11,251 nt of DNA, taken from contig JAIFMT010000107.1 in assembly GCA_020048295.1 (NCBI GenBank), positions 1 through 11,251 of the forward strand, read 5' to 3'. Position numbers and translations under genes: made by a program. How positions within the stretch are numbered: position 1 is the stretch's first letter; each line of letters opens with the position of its first letter. Positions 6,062 through 11,251 of this stretch are shown here, piece by piece. This stretch comes from Rhodoferax sp. GTDB lineage: Bacteria > Pseudomonadota > Gammaproteobacteria > Burkholderiales > Burkholderiaceae. The notes below the pieces were generated by a model, which saw nothing but the letters and a program-made list of their open reading frames with translations, was not told the DNA's origin and made no database searches.

Positions 6062-7390
6062 GTGAGAACTATCAAACTGAGCTTCTGGGGTTTTCTGTTA
6101 GGGCTGGCTGCCGTGTGGTGGCTGGCGGATTTGTGGCTGGTGTTGCCTGCCACTTTTGGCAGCTGGCGCGCCTCGTTCATCAATTTCACCGGCATCATGG
6201 GCATCGGCGTGATGAGTGTGGCGCTGATGCTGGCAGCGCGGCCTGTTGCGTTGGAGCCCTTTTTGGGCGGGCTGGACAAGATGTACCGGCTGCACAAGTG
6301 GCTGGGCATCAGTGCACTGGTCTTGGTCACGCTGCACTGGCTGGGCAAACAACTCCCGGGCTGGCTGGTTGATCTGGGTTGGATGGAACGGTCCGTGCGC
6401 GGCCACATGCCAGAACCCGCTGCCCCGATTTTCAAGTGGTTGCAGAGCCAGCGCGGCCTGGCTGAAGGGTTGGGTGAGTGGGCTTTTTACGCCACCGTGG
6501 TGCTGATCGTGCTGGCGTTGGTGAAGTGGTTTCCGTACCGGCTGTTCTTCAAAACCCATCGTCTGCTGGCAGTGGCGTACCTGTTTTTGGTGTTTCATTC
6601 GGTGGTGCTGATGAAGTTCAGCTACTGGGGTGCGTTGCTTGGTCCAGTCATGGCCGTGCTGATGCTGGGCGGCAGCGTGGCGGCGGTTGTCATCGTGTTT
6701 CGGCGCGTTGGCCTGAGTCGCCGGGCAGTGGGCATCGTGCTGCAGGTCACCTACCACGCGCAGGTGCGGGTGCTGGAAGTGGCGGTGCGCGTCAGGGGGC
6801 GCTGGTCAGGACATGCCAGTGGGCAGTTTGTATTTGTGACCTTTGATGCCCGCGAAGGCGCACACCCGTTCACTATTTCATCAGCCTGGTCGGGTGACGG
6901 TCACATGAATTTTTTGATCAAGGACCTGGGTGACTACACCCGGGTGTTGCCCCAAAGCCTCAAGGTGGGTGACCCGGTCAAAGTCGAGGGACCCTATGGG
7001 CAGTTCACCTTCGACAGCCCGTGCCCCCGGCAGATTTGGGTCGGTGGCGGCATTGGCATCACACCCTTTGTGGCTCGCCTGGAAGAACTCAAAGTGCAAC
7101 CCTTTGACAAGCCGATTGACCTGTTCTACGCCACGGCTTCACCCTACAACCTGGCGATTCACAAGCTCCGGCGTCTGGCCCGCGAAGCCCGGGTGACGCT
7201 GCATGTGCTGGTTGAAGCCAAAGATGGCCGACTGACGGCGCAACGCATTTGCGAACTGGTGCCAGACTGGCAAACCGGCGATATCTGGTTTTGCGGTCCG
7301 GCGGGTTTTGGCCACGCGCTGCAAACCGACTTTGCCACCCGGGGATTGGCCAGCACGAACTTTCACGAAGAACTATTCGACATGCGCTGA
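6062..7390 (+). CDS. Ferric-reductase/NADPH-oxidase-like membrane flavocytochrome
   Basis: A 442-residue protein combining a ferric-reductase-like transmembrane domain (about residues 1-215, some six helices) with a cytoplasmic FAD/NAD(P)H-binding reductase module. Two helices each carry a histidine pair at haem-binding spacing: H78/H92 and H166/H179. That is the bis-haem arrangement of the NOX/FRE family. HPFTISS (268-274) is the FAD-binding motif, GGGIGITP (328-335) the nucleotide phosphate-binding loop, and CGP (411-413) the C-terminal NAD(P)H motif. It would move electrons from NAD(P)H through FAD and two haems across the inner membrane to an outside acceptor, such as ferric iron or oxygen. 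I prefer GTG 6062, where GGGA stands at a better distance and homologues begin about here; an in-frame GTG at 6041 would add seven residues. It stands alone, divergent from the lipid operon. Confidence 0.87.
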   Translation: MRTIKLSFWGFLLGLAAVWWLADLWLVLPATFGSWRASFINFTGIMGIGVMSVALMLAARPVALEPFLGGLDKMYRLHKWLGISALVLVTLHWLGKQLPGWLVDLGWMERSVRGHMPEPAAPIFKWLQSQRGLAEGLGEWAFYATVVLIVLALVKWFPYRLFFKTHRLLAVAYLFLVFHSVVLMKFSYWGALLGPVMAVLMLGGSVAAVVIVFRRVGLSRRAVGIVLQVTYHAQVRVLEVAVRVRGRWSGHASGQFVFVTFDAREGAHPFTISSAWSGDGHMNFLIKDLGDYTRVLPQSLKVGDPVKVEGPYGQFTFDSPCPRQIWVGGGIGITPFVARLEELKVQPFDKPIDLFYATASPYNLAIHKLRRLAREARVTLHVLVEAKDGRLTAQRICELVPDWQTGDIWFCGPAGFGHALQTDFATRGLASTNFHEELFDMR

Positions 7391-7400
7391 GCGCCAACAG

Positions 7401-7420
7401 GCCAAGCCGCCCGGCTTGGC
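7401..7420. terminator. Terminator-like hairpin between convergent genes
   Basis: A perfect 8-base inverted repeat, GCCAAGCC and GGCTTGGC, around a GCCC loop. It sits ten bases after the stop of the ferric-reductase-like gene and 23 bases beyond the stop of the converging lipoprotein gene. Position and stem strength suit a bidirectional terminator, but there is no T-tract on either side, so termination is inferred. Confidence 0.5.
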
Positions 7421-7443
7421 AACGCACGCGCCAATGTTGCAGG

Positions 7444-8004
7444 CTATTTGACCGACAACAGCGACGGACCGACGTCTTGCAACGGTCCCAGCGGGTTTGT
7501 GCTGAGCTCCACCTCGTTGACCCGGGGTTGACCCCCCCACGACCGATACACCACCAGATCGTTGACAAACAGGATCAGGCCATGGAAACGCCAGCCGGTG
7601 GTCTCGGTGCGACGATGGAAGTTGGCGAAGTCGGTGAAAAAGTTTCCGGTGCGTACGCGGGAAATTTTTGCCGCATCAAGCTCCAGTCCATGGCAGGCAT
7701 CGCGCGCTTCCAGGCAGGCCAGAATGCCAGGGTCGAGGTCATCGCGCTTGAGCAATGCGCTCGGCACAAAAAGCCGCACCACGTCCGAGTGGGTCAGCAA
7801 TTTGGTGTTGGGGTGCTCGGAAGGGTTGAACCCGTTGGCCCGTAGCGTGCTCTTGTCGCTTTTCATGGGTTCAAGTTTTTCGAAGGCGGCACGCACTTCT
7901 TCAAAGCTGGAAAACGGCGTGGACTCTGTATTCGATTGGGGCAACATGGTGCTGCACCCCCCGAACAGAACCACACACCACAAAGAACCAAATAGAGTTT
8001 TCAT
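7444..8004 (-). CDS. Small lipoprotein of unknown function
   Basis: This 186-residue protein begins with a short signal peptide ending in LFGGC (cysteine 17), a fair lipobox, so it is probably a periplasm-facing lipoprotein. I do not recognise a named domain. The C-terminal half looks conserved, with a G-N-F-F-T-D-F run, then TTGWRFHGLILFVNDLVVYRSWGGQP split over several beta-like strands (TTGWRFHGLI, LVVYRSWGGQP), and a final NPLGPLQDVGP stretch. It resembles unannotated betaproteobacterial lipoproteins I recall. The frame is open upstream to 8259, but those 85 residues are Cys/Trp-rich and unlike protein, and the signal peptide fixes the start at ATG 8004, with GGGGA directly before it. It stands alone, converging on the flavocytochrome gene. 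Two CxxxxxxC-type cysteines in the middle (ACLEARDAC) could form a disulphide. Confidence 0.75.
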   Translation of the reverse strand: MKTLFGSLWCVVLFGGCSTMLPQSNTESTPFSSFEEVRAAFEKLEPMKSDKSTLRANGFNPSEHPNTKLLTHSDVVRLFVPSALLKRDDLDPGILACLEARDACHGLELDAAKISRVRTGNFFTDFANFHRRTETTGWRFHGLILFVNDLVVYRSWGGQPRVNEVELSTNPLGPLQDVGPSLLSVK

Positions 8005-8255
8005 TCCCCAAAGATAGGGCAACGCCAAGCAATGATCTGTGCGCTGGCGAACCCAATGCACTGGCTCCTGCGCGCATCTCCCATTCTGAGTACACCAATT
8101 CCAATTGCAATGCCAGCATGGACACCCACGCCCAATGGCGTGACGCTGAACAAGCGCCGCTAGGCAAGACAGAGTCCTTATCCAGAGGCTAAAACCCACA
8201 ACAATGCGAGCTGCTTGCACACTGGCACACCGAGTGCAGCGCGTTGGTCGATGCG
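8005..8255. other. Intergenic spacer with no recognised element
   Basis: The 251 bases between the cyclic-di-GMP protein gene and the lipoprotein gene (both minus strand) hold no credible small gene, tRNA or repeat array. I see only short inverted repeats, such as CGCC-CAAT-GGCG, and no convincing sigma-70 promoter, although the lipoprotein promoter probably lies here. Confidence 0.5.
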
Positions 8256-9977
8256 TCACTGTCCCTGTTGCGTGTACTGCTCGAAATTGGCCAGGGGAAG
8301 GGGTTTGGAAAAGAAAAATCCCTGGTAGGCATGGCAGCCCAGGCGGGCCAAAAAATCGCTCTGGGCCGAAATTTCAACGCCCTCGGCAATCACGCTCAAG
8401 CCCAGACTCTGGGCCAGGGTGATGATGATTTTGGCAATGGCGGCATCGTTGTGGTCGCTCAGGATATCGCGCACAAAGAGGCGGTCGATCTTCAATTGGT
8501 CCAGCGGCATGCGCTTGAGGTACGCCAGCGACGAGTAGCCGGTGCCAAAGTCGTCCAGCGAAAAACTCACGCCTTTGGCCTTGAGCGTGAACATCTTTTC
8601 AATCACTTCGGGCACGTTGTCAATCAGCAGAGTTTCCGTGATTTCCAGCTTCAGCCGCTGTGGGTTGGCTCCCGTGCGCTGGAGGATGTCGAGCACTTGC
8701 CCGACAAACTCCGGGCGACGGAACTGGTGCGCACTCACGTTCACCGCCAGCGAGAGAGATGCCATTTTGAGCTGGCTGGCCCACCGTGCCAATTGGGTGC
8801 AGGCCGCCTCCAGCACCCACAGCCCGAGCGGCACGATCAGGCCGGTTTCCTCCGCCAGGGCGATGAAATCGACCGGCAACACCACGCCACGCTGTGGGTG
8901 CTGCCAGCGCACCAGCACTTCAGCCCCGATGACACGGCCACTGCCGACCACCTGCGCCTGGTAGTAAAGCACCAGTTGCTGCGCCTGGATGGCAACGCGC
9001 AACTCGCGCTCCAGAGTGGCACGCTGCTGCACCGCAATCTGCATGGCGGGGTCAAAAAACTGCATGGCATTGCGCCCAGTCCCTTTGGATTGGTACATGG
9101 CCAGATCCGCTTGCTTGAGCAAGTCGTCGATCGAGCTCTGCGTGCCGCAAAACATGGTGGCACCCATGCTGGCGGTGCTGAGGTGGTCGGTGTCGCCGAG
9201 CCGGCAGGGTTGACTCAGCGCGGCGAGGATCTTTTCACCGATGTCTTTGGTCTGGGTTGCCGCCTCGGTGGGATGGGCGCTCAGGCTCTCCAGAATCACG
9301 ACGAATTCGTCACCGCTGTGGCGCGCTACGGTGTCTCCCACCCGCACGTTGGCGCACAAGCGCTGCGCCACCTGCACGAGCAGCATATCGCCCTTGGCAT
9401 GGCCCAGTGAGTCGTTGAGCACCTTGAAATGGTCCAGATCCAGAAACAGCACCGCACCATAGTCGGCGCTGCGGGCGCTCACGGCCATGGCCTGACGCAG
9501 GCGGTCTTGCAACAAGGTACGGTTGGGCAAATGCGTCAGCGGGTCAAAAAAGGCCAGCTCATTGATTTGGTGTTCGGCCTTTTTGCGGTCAGAAATATCA
9601 CGGATATTGCACTGGATGACCAAAACGCCTTCGCAGTCGTAGCTGTTGCTGACAAATTCAACCTCGATTTTTCTGCCCGCCTTGGTTTTGAGGGGCAGGT
9701 CTTCGTAACGCACATAGCCCTTGATCTGCAACTCGGTAAACTTCTCCTGGTTTTCCACAATGTCAGCAAAAGCACCGACTTCCCACAGTTTTTTGCCCAG
9801 GAACTCAGCGTGTGAGTAACCCAGCATCTCGATCAGAAAGGGGTTGACATCTTCAATCTGCGCGGTGCTGGCGTTGAGCAGCACAATGCCGTCGCGCGCT
9901 GTTTCAAACAGCCGCCGGTAGCGGCTCTCTGACACCCGCAGCGCCTGCAGCGCAAGGTCATTCGCGTTTGAGTCCAT
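8256..9977 (-). CDS. PAS-GGDEF-EAL cyclic-di-GMP signalling protein
   Basis: A 573-residue soluble protein with no membrane segment. A PAS domain (about 18-130, ending in IRDISDRKKAE) precedes a GGDEF domain (about 141-305) and an EAL domain (about 320-565). The diguanylate cyclase signature reads SGDEF (221-225), and an inhibitory I-site RxxD (R212, D215) sits five residues before it. The EAL domain carries EVL (353-355) in place of EAL. It keeps the other residues expected for phosphodiesterase activity: N413, E445, D475-D476 in DDFGTG, K496, E532 and Q552. It should therefore hydrolyse cyclic-di-GMP, and it may also synthesise or sense it, under control of whatever the PAS domain binds. 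I chose ATG 9977 because the open frame further upstream (to 10121) is not protein-like and overlaps the promoter region of the divergent gene. No strong ribosome site is visible. Confidence 0.92.
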   Translation of the reverse strand: MDSNANDLALQALRVSESRYRRLFETARDGIVLLNASTAQIEDVNPFLIEMLGYSHAEFLGKKLWEVGAFADIVENQEKFTELQIKGYVRYEDLPLKTKAGRKIEVEFVSNSYDCEGVLVIQCNIRDISDRKKAEHQINELAFFDPLTHLPNRTLLQDRLRQAMAVSARSADYGAVLFLDLDHFKVLNDSLGHAKGDMLLVQVAQRLCANVRVGDTVARHSGDEFVVILESLSAHPTEAATQTKDIGEKILAALSQPCRLGDTDHLSTASMGATMFCGTQSSIDDLLKQADLAMYQSKGTGRNAMQFFDPAMQIAVQQRATLERELRVAIQAQQLVLYYQAQVVGSGRVIGAEVLVRWQHPQRGVVLPVDFIALAEETGLIVPLGLWVLEAACTQLARWASQLKMASLSLAVNVSAHQFRRPEFVGQVLDILQRTGANPQRLKLEITETLLIDNVPEVIEKMFTLKAKGVSFSLDDFGTGYSSLAYLKRMPLDQLKIDRLFVRDILSDHNDAAIAKIIITLAQSLGLSVIAEGVEISAQSDFLARLGCHAYQGFFFSKPLPLANFEQYTQQGQ

Positions 9978-10109
9978 GAAAGTTTGTGCGGGTTTGTTTG
10001 GATCGGTGGGGTGATCGTTGCGCCGTGTGGCGAAGGCGCATCCCGAAGATAGCGGCTGGTGAACGCCAGGTCGGTGCGCTGGCACACCGAATTGGCCCAT
10101 GGACTGGCC

Positions 10110-10115
10110 TATATT
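10110..10115 (+). promoter_or_regulatory. Possible -10 element of the nitroreductase-like gene
   Basis: TATATT stands out in a GC-rich spacer, eight bases before the AGGAGG ribosome site. No good -35 box lies 16-18 bases upstream, so this is only a candidate, perhaps activator-dependent. Confidence 0.25.
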
Positions 10116-10122
10116 GGGCACC

Positions 10123-10128
10123 AGGAGG
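10123..10128 (+). promoter_or_regulatory. Ribosome binding site of the nitroreductase-like gene
   Basis: A perfect AGGAGG ten bases before ATG 10139 and thirteen before the second ATG at 10142. It rules out the earlier in-frame start at 9986. Confidence 0.75.
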
Positions 10129-10138
10129 CTTCTCGATC

Positions 10139-11242
10139 ATGATGACACGCAGGCAATTTTCTCTCTCGGCACCAGGACTGCTAGGGGGTGCACTGGCGAC
10201 TTCTGCTTGTGCGCCGGAATCCGCTCCCGCCAGCTATGCGGCGCTGGCGGCGCAAACCTGGCGGCTGGGGGCCTTGAGTGGTTTCAACGGTGCAGCCCTT
10301 GGCCAGGAACTGGTGCGCTACGCCACGCTGGCCCCCTCCAGCCACAACACCCAGTGTTGGAAATTCAGCGTCGAAGACCGGGAGATCACCATCCTGCCGG
10401 ACCTGTCGCGGCGCTGCCCGGCGGTGGACCCGGACGACCACCACCTGTTCGTCTCGCTGGGCTGCGCTACCGAGAACCTGGTCCAGGCGGCGTTGGCCCA
10501 CGGGCTGCGGGCCGAGTCCCGCTTTGACGCGATGCGTGATGGCATCAGTATGTCGCTGGCGACGGTAGCTGCCCAGACCACTCCCTTGTTCAACGCCATG
10601 GCATCGCGCCAATGCACGCGTGGCGATTACGACGGCAAGCCGCTGTCCACTGCAGAGCTGACGTTGCTCGAACAGGCGGGCAGTTCCAGCGGTGTCCACA
10701 TTCATTTGCTGACCGAGCGCAGCGCCATGGAGCGCGTGCTGGCGCAAGTGCTTGCCGCCAACAGCGCTCAAATGGCCGATCCGGCCTTTGTCAAGGAACT
10801 CAAGGCCTGGATCCGCTTTAACGGCGCGGATGCAGTGCGCACTGGTGATGGACTGTTCAGTGCCACCACTGGCAATCCCGCCATTCCGACTTGGCTGGGC
10901 GAGTTGGCATTCAGCTGGTTCTTTCAGGCCAAGACTGAAAACGACAAATACGCCCGGCAGATTCGCACCTCCAGCGGCCTCGCGGTGTTTGTCGGCCAGG
11001 TGGCGGACAAGGCGCACTGGGTCGAGGTGGGTCGGTGCTACGAGCGCTTTGCGCTGCAGGCCACGGCGTTGGGCATCCGCAACGCGATGCTCAACCAACC
11101 CGTTGAAGTTGCCGCGATCCGGCCGCAGTTCGCATCCGGGCTCGGACTCGGTGACCAACGGCCCGATCTGGTGGTGCGCTTTGGTCGCGGACCGGCCCTG
11201 CCGCAATCACTGCGACGGCCGGTTTCCGCTGTGCTGGTCTGA
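10139..11242 (+). CDS. Tat-exported Acg-like nitroreductase family protein
   Basis: A 367-residue protein of the nitroreductase fold, closest to the Acg family of FMN-binding proteins. The N-terminus has a twin-arginine motif (TRRQFSL, residues 3-9), a short hydrophobic stretch and then a cysteine (C24 in ATSAC). It is thus probably exported folded by Tat, perhaps as a lipoprotein, although threonine at -3 makes a weak lipobox. The segment RYATLAPSSHNTQCW (60-74) matches the flavin-binding start of the family, usually SxHNxQPW. A second conserved region near the C-terminus includes ALQATALGIRNAMLNQP and RPDLVVRFGRGP. It would bind FMN in the periplasm; the substrate is unknown, and some Acg proteins are proposed to store flavin rather than catalyse. 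The start is set by AGGAGG. It is divergent from the cyclic-di-GMP gene and appears complete. Confidence 0.88.
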   Translation: MMTRRQFSLSAPGLLGGALATSACAPESAPASYAALAAQTWRLGALSGFNGAALGQELVRYATLAPSSHNTQCWKFSVEDREITILPDLSRRCPAVDPDDHHLFVSLGCATENLVQAALAHGLRAESRFDAMRDGISMSLATVAAQTTPLFNAMASRQCTRGDYDGKPLSTAELTLLEQAGSSSGVHIHLLTERSAMERVLAQVLAANSAQMADPAFVKELKAWIRFNGADAVRTGDGLFSATTGNPAIPTWLGELAFSWFFQAKTENDKYARQIRTSSGLAVFVGQVADKAHWVEVGRCYERFALQATALGIRNAMLNQPVEVAAIRPQFASGLGLGDQRPDLVVRFGRGPALPQSLRRPVSAVLV

Positions 11243-11251
11243 GGCGATGGA

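Noticed and set aside
8100..8200. attC-like or integron-type site around GCCGCTAGGC
   Set aside because: Only a faint resemblance to one core site; no paired core sites, long palindrome or integrase gene.
8005..8259. 85-residue upstream extension of the small lipoprotein frame
   Set aside because: Its composition is unlike protein, and the signal peptide with lipobox begins at ATG 8004.
8244..9410. 388-codon plus-strand frame opposite the GGDEF-EAL gene
   Set aside because: Antisense shadow; the minus strand carries clear catalytic motifs throughout.
9978..10121. 48-residue upstream extension of the GGDEF-EAL protein
   Set aside because: Low-quality sequence that overlaps the divergent ribosome site region; the PAS-leading helix begins near ATG 9977.
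9986..10138. 51-residue upstream extension of the nitroreductase-like protein
   Set aside because: AGGAGG and the twin-arginine signal place the start at 10139.

Overview
The window is GC-rich, densely coded DNA, most likely from a betaproteobacterium of the order Burkholderiales. A Comamonadaceae (Rhodoferax/Polaromonas-like) host is my inference from how closely the PssA-like, ferric-reductase-like and Acg-type nitroreductase proteins resemble what I remember of that group. There are nine credible protein genes. I found no tRNA, rRNA, CRISPR array, transposase or phage gene.

Left block (about 78-5805, all minus strand): a compact, apparently polycistronic set of envelope-lipid genes. In transcription order it encodes an MlaE-family permease, an MlaF-like ATPase, an MCE (MlaD-like) substrate-binding protein, an ABC-transport auxiliary lipoprotein, a large AsmA-family protein, and a CDP-diacylglycerol-serine phosphatidyltransferase (PssA type). 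Genes overlap or lie 4-34 bases apart. The first four proteins would form an inner-membrane/periplasm lipid-transport machine. AsmA proteins are also implicated in envelope lipid traffic, and PssA makes the precursor of phosphatidylethanolamine, so the block couples phospholipid synthesis with phospholipid movement.

The transporter part looks damaged at several gene edges. The permease lacks the N-terminal (STAS-type) region expected of its betaproteobacterial relatives. The ATPase lacks its first beta strand and A-loop aromatic residue and starts in a different frame from an ATG just after the permease stop. The expected MCE start position reads ATC instead of ATG. The lipoprotein has an apparent frameshifting deletion that swaps its conserved C-terminus for an unrelated tail. 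This is the most notable signal in the window.

Middle (5806-8255): a 256-base divergent spacer holds a strong hairpin at 5993-6029. It leads into a plus-strand ferric-reductase/NADPH-oxidase-like membrane flavocytochrome (6062-7390). A terminator-like hairpin separates that gene from a convergent small lipoprotein of unknown function (7444-8004).

Right block (8256-11242): a minus-strand PAS-GGDEF-EAL cyclic-di-GMP protein, divergent from a plus-strand Tat-exported nitroreductase-family (Acg-like) protein. These look like ordinary accessory chromosomal genes.
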